64,000 bases of DNA from SXNM01 sp964586155 (GCA_964586155.1 CAZPHC010000024.1:31506-95505), one strand, 5' to 3'; positions 26,032 to 35,679 are shown, counted from the stretch's first letter. Notes: a model not told the origin generated them from the sequence alone. Translations and numbers: made by a program.

Positions 26032-27951
26032 CTACTTCTCGCAGAGGTTCCACTTCTTGGTCACGCAGAACTCGCCGCCGTTGGCGCTGGCGTTGGTCGC
26101 CAGGATCGACTTGCAGACGTAGACGCCGTCGGTCGTGCAGTTCTGGCCCGGCTTGACGCCGATCGCGCCGCAGCTGAGCATGCACAGGCAGGTGTTGTCG
26201 TCGTTGAAGATGATCGAGTAGCCGTCGGGGCAGTTCTTCGGGTTCACCTGCGCGCTGCAGAGCTGGCCGAGCTGCTGGGCGTCCTGGCTGACGTAGAAGG
26301 TCTTGTTCAGCGTGAAGTCGCCAAAGCAGCCGGTCTTGCAGTCGGCCGGGCAGTTGGTGACGGTCTCGCCGGCCTCGCAGACGCCGTTGGGGCAGGTCGA
26401 GCTGCCGCCGCCGCCGCAGACGGCCTGGTAGTCCTTGCAGCAATCGCCGTTGCCCGTGCACTTGCTGTCGCAGTAGCAGCCGCTCGACGCGCCGCCGCAT
26501 TTGCCGACGCAGCTGCCGGTCGCGCTGCCGCAGTCGGTCTTGCACGAGGTCGCCGTCTCGCCGCTCTCGCAGACGCCGTTGCCGCAGACCGGGCCCGCCG
26601 CGACGCAGGTGCCGCTGCTGCTGCAGGTCTTGCCCGAGGCGCAGTTGCCGCAGGAGCCGCCGCAGCCGTTGTCGCCGCAGGTCTTGCCGCTGCAGTTCGG
26701 CGTGCAGCCTCCGCCGCAGACCTTGGCGAGGTCGGCGCAGCAATCGCCGGCGCCAGCGCATTCGGCGTCGCACTGGCAGTTGGCGTTGGCGTCGTACTTG
26801 CCGCACTTGCCGACGCAGCTGTCGGCGCTCGAGGGGCAGTCGGCGATGCAGGTCTGGCTCGTCTCCGAGCCGTTGCAGACGCCGTCGCCACAATAGGCCG
26901 CGGGCTTGCAGTCGGCGGGGCAGGAGCTGGCGGACTCACCGGCCTCGCAGCTGCCGTTGCCGCAGACCGTCGCCGTCTTGCAGTCGGCCGGACAGGAGCT
27001 GGCGGACTCACCGGCCTCGCAGCTGCCGTTGCCGCAGACGGCCGCGGGCTTGCAGTCGGCCGGACAGGTGCTGGCGGACTCGCCGGCCTCGCAGTTGCCG
27101 TTGCCACAGACGGCCGCGGCCTTGCAGTCGGCGGGGCAGGTGCTCGCGCTCTCGCCGAGGTCGCATGTGCCGTTGCCGCAGAGGTTGGTGGTGCAGTCGG
27201 CGGGGCAATTGTCGGCGTTCTCGCCGGCGCCGTCATGGCAGGTGCCGTCGCCGCAGACGGGCTTGAGGCCGTTGCAGTCGGCGGGGCAGGAGGTCTTGCT
27301 CTCGCCGAGCTCACAGGTGCCGTTGCCGCAGACGGGGCCGCCGTTGCTGTCGGTGGTCGCGACGGTGTCGGCGACCGCGGTGTCGGTGACGGTCGTCGTG
27401 TCCTGGCCCCCCGTGGTGTCGTCGGCGGCCGCCGTGTCCGGGTTGGCCGCGGTGTCGCCACCCGTCGCCGTGTCCTCGGCGCCGGCCGTGTCGCTGACCG
27501 ACGTGTCGCTCACCGACGTGTCGCTGACCGCCGCGTCGCCGCCCTGCACGTCCGAGACGAGCGTGTCGCCGGTGGCGGTCGTGTCGGCCTGCTGCGCAGC
27601 GCTGACGCATTGCGTCGTCTTGCCCGCCGCGCCCGGGATCTCCGCGCAGGTCTCGCCCACCGCGCACGTCGCGATCAGCTGCCATTGCGCGAGGGTCTCG
27701 TCGCAGCGCATCCGGTTGGTGCCGCCGGCGGTCGCGGCGCAGCCTTCTTTCTGCACCGACGGCGTGCAGGGCGTTCCTTCGATGCCGCCGCTGTAGGCCG
27801 ACAGGTAGCCGCCGCCGCCGCCAGCGCTGCTGCCGCACGCGCCGAGCGCGAGGCTACCGAGCAGGATCGCCAACCGTGCCGCGATTCGCTGCAGCGCGAG
27901 GCGTGAGGACGTGGGACGAAGTGGGGGGCGATGGGCGAGAAGCGTAGACAT
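26032..27951 (-). CDS. Cys-rich lipoprotein with CGNGxCE repeats and somatomedin-B-like modules
   Basis: A 639-residue lipoprotein. The signal peptide ends LALGAC; Cys after LGA is the lipidation site. Residues ~110-205 are a Thr/Asp/Ala-rich linker with short SVSDT repeats. Then follow seven to nine units of the form VCGNGxCExGES...CPADC, four of them nearly identical. Two modules resemble somatomedin-B domains (SCVGKCG..., with CQCDAECAGAGDCC in the first and CYCDSKCTGNGDCC in the second). A CGDNGCGGSCGNC block separates them. The C-terminal ~110 residues are a distinct Cys-containing domain ending KKWNLCEK. No enzymatic motif is present. All the Cys suggest many disulfides and an extracellular position. 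The ATG at 27951 gives the intact signal peptide; its ribosome site (AGGA) is close. Confidence 0.85.
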   Translation of the reverse strand: MSTLLAHRPPLRPTSSRLALQRIAARLAILLGSLALGACGSSAGGGGGYLSAYSGGIEGTPCTPSVQKEGCAATAGGTNRMRCDETLAQWQLIATCAVGETCAEIPGAAGKTTQCVSAAQQADTTATGDTLVSDVQGGDAAVSDTSVSDTSVSDTAGAEDTATGGDTAANPDTAAADDTTGGQDTTTVTDTAVADTVATTDSNGGPVCGNGTCELGESKTSCPADCNGLKPVCGDGTCHDGAGENADNCPADCTTNLCGNGTCDLGESASTCPADCKAAAVCGNGNCEAGESASTCPADCKPAAVCGNGSCEAGESASSCPADCKTATVCGNGSCEAGESASSCPADCKPAAYCGDGVCNGSETSQTCIADCPSSADSCVGKCGKYDANANCQCDAECAGAGDCCADLAKVCGGGCTPNCSGKTCGDNGCGGSCGNCASGKTCSSSGTCVAAGPVCGNGVCESGETATSCKTDCGSATGSCVGKCGGASSGCYCDSKCTGNGDCCKDYQAVCGGGGSSTCPNGVCEAGETVTNCPADCKTGCFGDFTLNKTFYVSQDAQQLGQLCSAQVNPKNCPDGYSIIFNDDNTCLCMLSCGAIGVKPGQNCTTDGVYVCKSILATNASANGGEFCVTKKWNLCEK

Positions 27952-28174
27952 TCCTGGACCTTTTGGGCGCGCGGCCGGCGCATCTGCACGTCCTCGGCGC
28001 GCTCGCAGCCAGGCGAGGCGCGGTCGCACGGGGGCCGCGGGCGCGGGAAGCTAGGGAAGTTGTCCCGGCCACGCAAGGGATTTCTGCGTCGATTCGGCGA
28101 GGGTGTGTCGCAGGCGCCGGGCACCCAGGCGGGCGCGTGCGGCGCGGTGTCCGTGGCCCGGGATCGTGGGTCTG

Positions 28175-29137
28175 CTAGCCCGCCAGGAAGCGGCCGATCG
28201 CCAACGCGACCTCGCGCGGACGCTCCTGGGGCGGGGCGTGGGCGGCGTCGTCGAGCACGTGCAGGCGCGCGTAGCGGCCCATGCGCGCGTGCAGACGGTG
28301 GCCGACCTCGACCGGGAAGACGGCGTCGTGGCGGCCCCAGAGCAACAACGCTTCGTGGCGGTCGACGTCGATCGCCGGAACGGGACCGGCCAACATGCCG
28401 AGCAGGTCGTCGATCAGCGCGCGTTTCTCGGCCACCCGATCGCGGAAGTGCAGGTTCAGCACGTCGCGCAGGATGAAGCCGGGCACCGCGGGCGGCCTGT
28501 GGAAGCCGACCGAGATCAGCCTGCGGACGCCCTCGATCTCGTGCGGCAGCAACAGCTCTGCGGGATGCTGAATGGCGAAGCGATCGCACAGCGCCTGCAA
28601 GTCGGCCGCGCCGAAGACGTCGCCGGGCGTCCCCATGAGCACGAGGCGGTCGACCCGCTGCGGCATGGCCGCGGCCATCGCCCAGGCAACCAGGCCGCCG
28701 TACGAGAGGCCTGCCACGTCCACCCGCCGCCCGGCGGGCACGAACGCGTCGAGCAGCGCCACCATCGCGCGCACCTGGGCGTCGAGCTCGGGCGCCCAGC
28801 TGCCGCCGTGGCTCTGGCCGAACCAGAGCAGGTCGGGCGCGATGACCCGGTGGCTCCTGGCCAGCTGCGGCGCGACCGCATGCCATTGCCAGAGCGCGTC
28901 GGCGCCGAAGCCGCCGAGCAGCAACAGCGCCGGGCCCGTGCCGCCGACCCACGCCGCGACCTGGCCGCCGCCCGGCAGCGCCAGCACGCAGTGGCGAAAC
29001 CCGTCGCGCTTCATCCGGCTGCGCAACGTCCGGTCGCGCAGGGCCGCAGGGCCGAAGCCGAGCGCCCGGCTTCCATCCTGCGCCGGCCGCGACGACACCA
29101 AGGTCAGCGGCAGCGCGTGCGCCAGGGTCGCGATCAT
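28175..29137 (-). CDS. Alpha/beta hydrolase
   Basis: A 320-residue alpha/beta-hydrolase-fold protein. The nucleophile Ser lies in the elbow GLSYGGL, the acid Asp in LLWGRHDAVFP and the catalytic His in DDAAHAPPQERP, so the triad is complete. The oxyanion-hole region LLLGGFGADALWQWH is also typical. The fold covers esterases, lipases, haloalkane dehalogenases and C-C hydrolases; the substrate cannot be named. The ATG at 29137 has GGAGG five bases upstream, which rules out the longer in-frame extension. It is not clearly part of an operon; the Cys-rich lipoprotein lies 223 bases downstream on the same strand. Confidence 0.85.
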   Translation of the reverse strand: MIATLAHALPLTLVSSRPAQDGSRALGFGPAALRDRTLRSRMKRDGFRHCVLALPGGGQVAAWVGGTGPALLLLGGFGADALWQWHAVAPQLARSHRVIAPDLLWFGQSHGGSWAPELDAQVRAMVALLDAFVPAGRRVDVAGLSYGGLVAWAMAAAMPQRVDRLVLMGTPGDVFGAADLQALCDRFAIQHPAELLLPHEIEGVRRLISVGFHRPPAVPGFILRDVLNLHFRDRVAEKRALIDDLLGMLAGPVPAIDVDRHEALLLWGRHDAVFPVEVGHRLHARMGRYARLHVLDDAAHAPPQERPREVALAIGRFLAG

Positions 29138-29324
29138 GATGCCTCCTGCGCGCCCGGGGGGAGGGCGCGGGTCGAGGCTACCGCCGCGTCGCCGCTCGGC
29201 AAGTTCTGGACCCATCGCCGCCGGGGGGCGTCGACCCTGCGTGGGCGTCGAATCGCTGGACGCTGTCAACGCCTTGCCGCACACTCGACGCCGCAGCGAC
29301 CGCGCGTGTCGCCAAGGAGCCAAC

Positions 29325-29870
29325 ATGAAGAAGAAACTCGGTGTCGTCGCCGCCGTGCTCGCCGTGCTCGTCGTGGGCCTGGTCGGCTTCGCCTCGACCA
29401 AGCCGGACACCTATCACGTCGAGCGCAGCCGCACGGTCGCGACCTCGCCGGAGGCCGCCTATGCGGTGCTCAGCGACTTCAAGCGCTGGGACGCCTGGTC
29501 GCCCTGGTCCAAGCTCGATCCGAACCAGAAGGTCACCCAGACCGGCGACGCCGGCACCGTCGGCCACTCGCACGAATGGGCCGGCAACAGCGACGTCGGT
29601 CGCGGCAAGATGGTGATCTCGGCGGTCAAGGCGCCCGAGCAGATCGACATCGCCTTGAGCTTCTACGAGCCGTTCGCCTCGGAGGCGCGCACCCGGTTCC
29701 TGCTCGCGGCCGAGGGCGACAAGACGAAGATCACCTGGGCGATGGACGGCGACAACAACCTGATGGGCAAGGTGATGGGCCTGTTCATGGACATGGACAC
29801 CATGATCGGCAAGGACTTCGAGGCCGGCCTGAGCAACCTCGACGGCGAGCTGACCAAGGCCAAGAACTAG
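29325..29870 (+). CDS. SRPBCC (polyketide cyclase/START-like) family protein with N-terminal membrane anchor
   Basis: A 181-residue protein: a hydrophobic helix at residues 5-22 (VVAAVLAVLVVGLVGFA) followed by a SRPBCC ligand-binding domain. The family's opening pattern is clear: YHVERSRTVATSPEAAYAVLSDFKRWDAWSPW, and later KITWAMDGDNN and a C-terminal long helix region. Such proteins bind hydrophobic ligands in a helix-grip cavity; no ligand is known for this type. AAGGAG lies eight bases upstream of the ATG at 29325. It is divergent from the alpha/beta hydrolase and convergent with the aminotransferase. Confidence 0.85.
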   Translation: MKKKLGVVAAVLAVLVVGLVGFASTKPDTYHVERSRTVATSPEAAYAVLSDFKRWDAWSPWSKLDPNQKVTQTGDAGTVGHSHEWAGNSDVGRGKMVISAVKAPEQIDIALSFYEPFASEARTRFLLAAEGDKTKITWAMDGDNNLMGKVMGLFMDMDTMIGKDFEAGLSNLDGELTKAKN

Positions 29871-29885
29871 CGTGTCGCTGCCACC

Positions 29886-29906
29886 GCCGGCAGGTCAGCC
29901 GCCGGC
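29886..29906. terminator. Weak stem-loop between convergent genes
   Basis: Two GCCGGC copies (29886-29891 and 29901-29906) can pair across a nine-base loop. The hairpin sits at the convergent ends of the SRPBCC and aminotransferase genes, which are 24 bases apart. There is no U-tract, so termination is only suggested by position. Confidence 0.2.
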
Positions 29907-31163
29907 GCGGACCATCGCGGCGAGGCGATCCAGGCCGCGGGTCAACTCCGCCATCGATGGACCGAACGACAGGCGGACGAAGCCCTCGAGCCGCGACGGC
30001 AGATGGGCGCGGCGGCCGCCAGGATCGACGTCGAAGAAGCGGCCCGGCACCACGATCACCTGGTGCTCGAGCGCCGCGCGGAAGAAGGCGTGGCCGTCGC
30101 GCAGCTGCGGCGGCAGACGCTCGAGGCTGGCGAAGGCGTAGAAGGCGCCCCGTGGCGCCGGATCGACGACCAGGCCGATGCTGCGGCAGGCGTCGAGCAT
30201 GACCTTGCGCTTGTCCTTGAAGGTCGCCTGGATCGCGCGCGCCTCGGCGTCCGCGTGCGCCGGATCGAGCAGCGGGATCGCCGCGCTCTGCAGCGGATGC
30301 GACGGGCCGCCGTCGAGGAAGCTGCCCGCCGAGGTGATGCGCGCGATCACGTCCTTGGGCCCGAGCGTCCACGACAGGCGCCAGCCGGGGTAGCGCCAGT
30401 TCTTGGTCAGGCCGTCGACCACCAGCACGGGATCGCGGTCGACGTCCTCGACCCAGGCCGCGGCCGACTCGGCGGGTGGGTTGTCGATCGGGTGGTCGTA
30501 GAGGTAGTGGCTGTAGAACTCGTCGAGGATGACGGTGCAGCGCGTGCGCCGCGCCACGCCCAGCAGCTCGCCGAGCTCGTGGCCGCCCAGGCGCTGGCCG
30601 GTGGGGTTGCACGGGTTGCTGAAGAGCATCGCGCCGATGCCGCGGCCCGCGATCTCGCGCTCGAGCAGGCGCGGCGACAGGCGGAAGCCGGCCTCGCGGT
30701 CGACGACGATCGGGATCGGCACGAAGGCGCGGAAGTTGTCGAGCAGTTCGGCGTAGGCGGTGTAGTCGGGCAGCAGGTGTCCGAGGTGGACGTTGCCGAG
30801 CGCCGCCGCGATGCGGGTCAGGCCCGAGCGGCCGCCTGACGAGATCGCGACGTTCTCGGCCGTGTATTGGCTGGCCATGCCGCGGCGGTAGCGCGCGTTG
30901 TAGAGCGCCGCGACGGCTTCGCGCAGCGCGGGCAGGCCGCCCACGGGCGCGTATTCGTGTGAGGCGTCGTCGAGCGAGACGTTGGTGATGCGCTCCGGTG
31001 CTCCCGGCAGCGGGCCCGTCTCCGGCGCGCCCTGGCCGAGGTTCGACCAGTCGGGGTGACCGTAGTGGAAGCCCAGGCGCGTCGCCTCGCCCATGACATA
31101 GATCACGCCCGTGCGCGGAACGGGCCGAAAGCTCCCGGGATCCAAGACTCCATGGTCCGCCAT
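29895..31163 (-). CDS. PLP-dependent aminotransferase (fold type I, class I/II)
   Basis: A 422-residue aspartate-aminotransferase-fold enzyme. Landmarks are the substrate-side region HEYAPVGGLPALREAVAALY, the cofactor contacts SSGGRSGLTRI and SNPCNPTGQRL (Asn-Pro-x-x-Pro-Thr-Gly), the strand VILDEFYSHY that supplies Asp and Tyr to the pyridine ring, and the Schiff-base Lys in DGLTKNWRYPGWRLSW. The C-terminal substrate Arg is likely in FVRLSFG. The amino acid substrate cannot be told from these motifs. The ATG at 31163 has a GGGAG site seven bases upstream. It is a single gene, divergent from the GH-A-like lipoprotein. Confidence 0.88.
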   Translation of the reverse strand: MADHGVLDPGSFRPVPRTGVIYVMGEATRLGFHYGHPDWSNLGQGAPETGPLPGAPERITNVSLDDASHEYAPVGGLPALREAVAALYNARYRRGMASQYTAENVAISSGGRSGLTRIAAALGNVHLGHLLPDYTAYAELLDNFRAFVPIPIVVDREAGFRLSPRLLEREIAGRGIGAMLFSNPCNPTGQRLGGHELGELLGVARRTRCTVILDEFYSHYLYDHPIDNPPAESAAAWVEDVDRDPVLVVDGLTKNWRYPGWRLSWTLGPKDVIARITSAGSFLDGGPSHPLQSAAIPLLDPAHADAEARAIQATFKDKRKVMLDACRSIGLVVDPAPRGAFYAFASLERLPPQLRDGHAFFRAALEHQVIVVPGRFFDVDPGGRRAHLPSRLEGFVRLSFGPSMAELTRGLDRLAAMVRAGG

Positions 31164-31348
31164 CGTCTGCTCCCTCGAGCCGCGATCGCGCGGCGGCCCC
31201 GACGATACGGCGAAGGCTCCCCTGACGCCACTGGGACGGTGCGTTCTGCTCGGCGGGCGCTGGTCGACCGACGGTCGTCGCGATCGTGCCCAATTGCGTG
31301 GCGTCGGCGGCCCAGGCATCGTATCCTGTTGGCACCCAGGAGTTCACC

Positions 31349-33742
31349 GTGACACCGCCGCCCCTTGACTCTGCGGCCCAGGCGCCACCGCCTCGATGGA
31401 CGGTCGGGCGCGCCGCGCGCATCCGCGGCCTGCTCGGATCCGTGGTGCTCGCCGCGCTCGTCGCCACCGGCTGCGAGTCCGGCGGGCGCGATCTGCCGAA
31501 GGTGAGTTGGGCCAGCCGCAGCACGCCGGCAGGCTTCGACGTCTCGCGCAATGGCGGGCCGTGGACACCGTTCTGGCCCATCGGCGTCAACTTTGGCACC
31601 GCGATCCCTGGCACCTCGCCGGGCGAGTTCGCCGCCAGCCCCGAGCAGCTACGCCGCTGGATCGAGACCACCGCCGCCGCCGGGGCCAACGCGATCCGCA
31701 CCTACACCGTGCAGTCGCCGGCCTTCTACCGCGAGCTGCGCGCCTACAACATGGCGCACCTCGACGCGCCGTTGATGCTGTTGCAGGGCGCGTGGATCGA
31801 CGAGCCGACGAGCGACGACCCGGACTATCTCTCGGCCTCGTCCACGGCCTGGGTCGACGACGAGATCCGCAAGGTCATCGGCGCGGTCTATGGCGACATC
31901 CAGATCCCGCCGGGCAGCCCGAGCAACCCGCGCAACTTTGGCCGCGCGTACGGCACCTTTGACGCCGACGTCTCGCCCTGGCTGCTCGGCTGGCTGGTCG
32001 GCCGCGAGATGGAGCCCTACACCATCGAGACGACGCTGGCGCTGCATCCGGACGCTCCGACCAGCTACAAGGGCGCCAAGCTTGCCATCGTCGGCGAAAA
32101 CGCGATCGAGGCCTGGATCGTCGCGCGCCTCGACCTGCTGGTTCGCCGCGAGGCCGAGCTCTACGGCGCGCAGCATCCGATCGGCTTCTCGAACTGGCCG
32201 ACCCTGGACCCCCTGCCGCATTGGACCGAGCCCAAGATCCCCGTCTCCTCCGAGGACACCTACCAGATCGATCTCGAGCCGATCACGTCCAAGGGCGGCT
32301 TCACCGCGGGCGTGTTCATGAGCTACCACGCCTACCCCTACTACCCCGACTTCATCCTGCACCAGCCCGAGTACCAATCCGCCTCGGACGCCCAGGGCAA
32401 GCTCTCGTATGTCGGCTACTTGCAGGCCCTGCGTGCGCACCACGCCAACCACGCGGTCCTGATCGCCGAGGTTGGCCACCCCAGCTGCTGGGGCAACGGC
32501 CACCAGACGCCCTCGGGCCTCGATCACGGCGGGCTCAACGAGCAGCAGCAGGCCGCCGCGACCCTGCGCTCGGTCGGTGCCGTCGCCACGGCGGGCCTGC
32601 ACGGCGCGTTCGTCTTCGCCATCATCGACGAGTGGTTCAAGCGCGCCTGGGTGGTCGAGCGGGTGGAGTTCCCGACCGAGAGGCGCCAGCTCTGGCACAA
32701 CACGATGAACCCGGAGCAGAATTTCGGCCTGATCGCGATGCGTCCGGGGGCCGAGGGCGAGCGCGTCGTGCTCGACGGCGCCGACACCGAGTGGGGCGCG
32801 CCTGACGCCGTGGCCGCGACGACCTCGCCCTTCGCCCTCGGCGACGGCGCCGACGGCCAGCGCAAGCTGCGCGATCTCAGCGTTCGCCACGACGCGGGAT
32901 GGCTGCACATCCGCGTCCGCCTCACGCTGGCGCCGGGCTCCCAGCTCGACTGGAGCAAGGTCGATCTCCTGCTCGCCCTCGACACCATCGATCCCGACCG
33001 CGGCGACGGTCGCCTCGACCCCGAGGGACGCGTCGAGGTCGGGCGTCGCGTTGAATTCGTCCTGCGCGTCGACGACGGCGCCACCGCCCGGCTGCTGGTC
33101 GACAAGCCCTACGACCTCTTCGGCCTCTGGCACGGCTACCGCGAGGCGTGGCAGCTCTACCGCAGCGCGACCAACGACGCCGGCCTGTTCCATCCGGTGC
33201 GCACGATCACCAACGCCGCCGCCGAGGCCGTCGATCCCAAGACGGGCCAGCTGCTGCAGATCGCGGCGCAGAAGGAGCAGCAGACCGGCACGCTCGCCGT
33301 CGGCTCCGAGCTCGTCGACAGCAACGCCATGGTCGCGTTCGACGCAGCAACCGGCGTCGTCGAGGTGCGCCTGCCCTGGAACCTGCTGCACTTCACCGAT
33401 CCGAGCGCGCTGCAGGTCGTCGACGACGACGGATCGCTCGGCCTCAAGCGCGTGACCGCCGGCACGACCACCGGCGTCGCGGTCGCCGCCGTCCTGCTCG
33501 GCGGCGTCGGCGAGGCCGAGACAGCGCTGGTCGACAGCATCCCGCCGGCCGGCAAGACCGCCACCGGCGCCAAGCTCCCCGCCAGCGGTTGGGTCGATCA
33601 CCGCTGGACGCCCTGGCATACGGTCCCGCCCTACCACGAAGCGGCGAAACCCATCGTGAAGGCCCTGGCCAGCGGCCTGCCGGGCATCCTGCCCGCCAGC
33701 CATGTCTTGCCGGGTGCCAAGGCCACAGGAACAACGCCATGA
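31349..33742 (+). CDS. Lipoprotein with clan GH-A-like TIM barrel and CBM9/DOMON-like domain
   Basis: A 797-residue lipoprotein. The GTG at 31349 has AGGAG six to seven bases upstream. After a positively charged start the signal peptide ends LVATGC, a workable lipobox. Residues ~65-430 resemble a retaining clan GH-A glycosidase barrel: WPIGVNFGT, AGANAIRTYTV, then GWLVGREMEP with Glu220 in the acid/base position and LIAEVGHPS with Glu374 in the nucleophile position. Residues ~475-720 are beta-rich like CBM9/DOMON domains (VVLDGADTEWG, DLSVRHDAGWLHIRVRL). A surface enzyme acting on a polysaccharide is likely, but the GH family is not certain. The stop overlaps the next gene's ATG by four bases. 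Confidence 0.75.
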   Translation: MTPPPLDSAAQAPPPRWTVGRAARIRGLLGSVVLAALVATGCESGGRDLPKVSWASRSTPAGFDVSRNGGPWTPFWPIGVNFGTAIPGTSPGEFAASPEQLRRWIETTAAAGANAIRTYTVQSPAFYRELRAYNMAHLDAPLMLLQGAWIDEPTSDDPDYLSASSTAWVDDEIRKVIGAVYGDIQIPPGSPSNPRNFGRAYGTFDADVSPWLLGWLVGREMEPYTIETTLALHPDAPTSYKGAKLAIVGENAIEAWIVARLDLLVRREAELYGAQHPIGFSNWPTLDPLPHWTEPKIPVSSEDTYQIDLEPITSKGGFTAGVFMSYHAYPYYPDFILHQPEYQSASDAQGKLSYVGYLQALRAHHANHAVLIAEVGHPSCWGNGHQTPSGLDHGGLNEQQQAAATLRSVGAVATAGLHGAFVFAIIDEWFKRAWVVERVEFPTERRQLWHNTMNPEQNFGLIAMRPGAEGERVVLDGADTEWGAPDAVAATTSPFALGDGADGQRKLRDLSVRHDAGWLHIRVRLTLAPGSQLDWSKVDLLLALDTIDPDRGDGRLDPEGRVEVGRRVEFVLRVDDGATARLLVDKPYDLFGLWHGYREAWQLYRSATNDAGLFHPVRTITNAAAEAVDPKTGQLLQIAAQKEQQTGTLAVGSELVDSNAMVAFDAATGVVEVRLPWNLLHFTDPSALQVVDDDGSLGLKRVTAGTTTGVAVAAVLLGGVGEAETALVDSIPPAGKTATGAKLPASGWVDHRWTPWHTVPPYHEAAKPIVKALASGLPGILPASHVLPGAKATGTTP

Positions 33743-35679
33743 CCACCCGACCCCACATCCCGCCCCCATCGCGATCTCCTGCGCCGCGCCTGAGCGCCGG
33801 TCGCCTGAGCGTCGTCGTGACGCTCGCGTGGGCCGCGCTGGTGCTGCCCGCGCTGTTCGGATCGCCCCTCAGCGTCGCGTTCGCGGCCACGCAGACCGGC
33901 AACCTCCTGGCCAACGCCTCGGCCGAGGTCGCCGCGAGCGCCGACGCCACCCAACCCGCAGCCTGGTCGACCTCGATCTGGGGCGAGCTCAGCGCCAGCG
34001 GCAGCTGGATCCAGGGCGGCGACGACGGCAACCACGCGCTGCAGATGCAGGTCTCGGATGTCCAGGGCGAGGGCGATGCGGCTTGGATCTCCGCCCCGAT
34101 CGACCTGCTCTCCGACGCGCCGCTGCACGTCAGCGCGCGCTATCGCTGCACGACCAAGGCGCGCCTGCTGCTGCAGGTCCGTGGCGGCGGCGAGATCAAG
34201 CCCATCTGGATCGCCGTGGCGCTGGTCGAGCCGACCGACGCCTGGACCACCGCCGCGTCCGACGTCGTGCTGCCGTCCTGGGCGACGCAGGTGCGCGTGG
34301 CCTTCGCGATCAACACCGTCGGCACGCTGACGACCGACAGCTACGCCGTGACGACCTTGCCCCCGCCGGCGCCGCCCAAGGACGGCCTCGTCAACGTCTT
34401 CGGCAACGGCTCGTTCGAGCAGGACGGCGGCAACGCGACCACGGCACCCGGCTGGAGCTTCGAGGCCCTGGGGTCCGTCCAGGCCTCGGGCAGCCTGCCG
34501 GTCGGCGACGCCGCGGACGGCCAGCGCGCCGCGCGCATCGACGTCCAGGCGGTGACGGGCGAGGGTGACGCGAAGTGGTGGTCCGATCTCACGCGCGTCA
34601 CGGCGGTCGACGGCGATTGGATGTTGCAGTTCCAATGGCGCGCGACGACCAAGGGCATCGTGCTGCTGTGGGAGCGCAAGCTCGACGGCACCGCCGGCTT
34701 CCGCATCCTCAAGTGGTTGCGCCCGGCGGTGAACAAGGACGCCAACGCCAAGATGCCCTGGACCAAGGCCAAGGTCGCCTTCGCCCTCGCGAAGGACGTC
34801 GAGGCCGTCCGGGTGGCCTTCATCCTGCCCCTGCCCGGCAGGTTCGAGATCGACGACGTCGTCCTGCAGCGCGCCTCGGTGGGCGGCGACGCCAACGGGC
34901 CGCTGCGGGTCAGCGTCGCGATCGACTCGCTCAACGCCAAGGTCGACGACGTGCTGGAGCTGCTGCAGGCCAAGGGCGTCCGCGGCAGCATCTACCTGCC
35001 GTCGGCGCGGATCGAGGCCGTCGGCGCGACGTCGCTGTCGACGCTGCAGACCGCCGAGTTCGCCGGCCAGGAGATCGGCATCTACGGCGAGAACCCGAGC
35101 CTCTGGGTCGCGGGGCCCTCGTCGATCTGGCGCGCCATCGTCATCCGCTCGTTCGCGCGGTTTCGCGACGCGGAGCTGCATCCGCACGGGTTCGCCCCGC
35201 CCGACGGGCTGGTCGACGACCAGGCGACCGACGCCATCGACAGCCGCGAGGGCTACGTCCGCTCGCTGCAGTCCGGCACCAACCACCAGCCCTTCGACTC
35301 GCTCAAGGTCCTGGTGCGCAACGTGACGGCATCGACCAGCGCCGACGTGATGCAGCGTTGGATCCAGGAGTCCCGTCGCCACGGCGGCTGGCTGGTGTTG
35401 CGCTACGGCGGCGTCGGTGCCAGCGGCGTCATCGACCTGCAGCGGCTCGGCCAGGATCTCGACACCGTCCTGGCGGCGGGCGGCACGTTCGCTCCGGTCG
35501 GCGAGACGCTGGGCTGGTGGAAGGTGCCGACGCCCACCCCGGAGCCCGGGATCGCGGGCTGCGCGGCGGCGCCGTCGTCGCCATCGCGCGCGGCCCGGAC
35601 GGGCGTGGCCGGCCTGCTGCTGCTGGGGCTCGCGAGCCTCGCGCTGCGGCGCCTCAGCGCAGCTGGGCGAAGGGCTTGA
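33739..35679 (+). CDS. Exported carbohydrate-binding protein with deacetylase-like domain and MYXO-CTERM-like tail
   Basis: A 646-residue exported protein translated with the upstream GH-A-like gene (ATGA overlap at 33739-33742). The signal peptide ends near VAFAAT. Two similar ~170-residue jelly-roll modules follow (NLLANASAEV... and VNVFGNGSFEQ...), like carbohydrate-binding modules. Residues ~390-600 look like a polysaccharide deacetylase (NodB-like) barrel: RVSVAIDSLNAKVDDVLELL, GVRGSIYLPSARI, GQEIGIYGENPS and HGFAPPDG. The catalytic Asp pair and metal His motif are not recognisable, so it may be inactive. The end is a Gly-Cys motif (GIAGCAAA), a Ser/Arg spacer, a hydrophobic helix (TGVAGLLLLGLASLAL) and arginines. 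This matches a MYXO-CTERM-type sorting signal. Confidence 0.7.
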   Translation: MTTRPHIPPPSRSPAPRLSAGRLSVVVTLAWAALVLPALFGSPLSVAFAATQTGNLLANASAEVAASADATQPAAWSTSIWGELSASGSWIQGGDDGNHALQMQVSDVQGEGDAAWISAPIDLLSDAPLHVSARYRCTTKARLLLQVRGGGEIKPIWIAVALVEPTDAWTTAASDVVLPSWATQVRVAFAINTVGTLTTDSYAVTTLPPPAPPKDGLVNVFGNGSFEQDGGNATTAPGWSFEALGSVQASGSLPVGDAADGQRAARIDVQAVTGEGDAKWWSDLTRVTAVDGDWMLQFQWRATTKGIVLLWERKLDGTAGFRILKWLRPAVNKDANAKMPWTKAKVAFALAKDVEAVRVAFILPLPGRFEIDDVVLQRASVGGDANGPLRVSVAIDSLNAKVDDVLELLQAKGVRGSIYLPSARIEAVGATSLSTLQTAEFAGQEIGIYGENPSLWVAGPSSIWRAIVIRSFARFRDAELHPHGFAPPDGLVDDQATDAIDSREGYVRSLQSGTNHQPFDSLKVLVRNVTASTSADVMQRWIQESRRHGGWLVLRYGGVGASGVIDLQRLGQDLDTVLAAGGTFAPVGETLGWWKVPTPTPEPGIAGCAAAPSSPSRAARTGVAGLLLLGLASLALRRLSAAGRRA

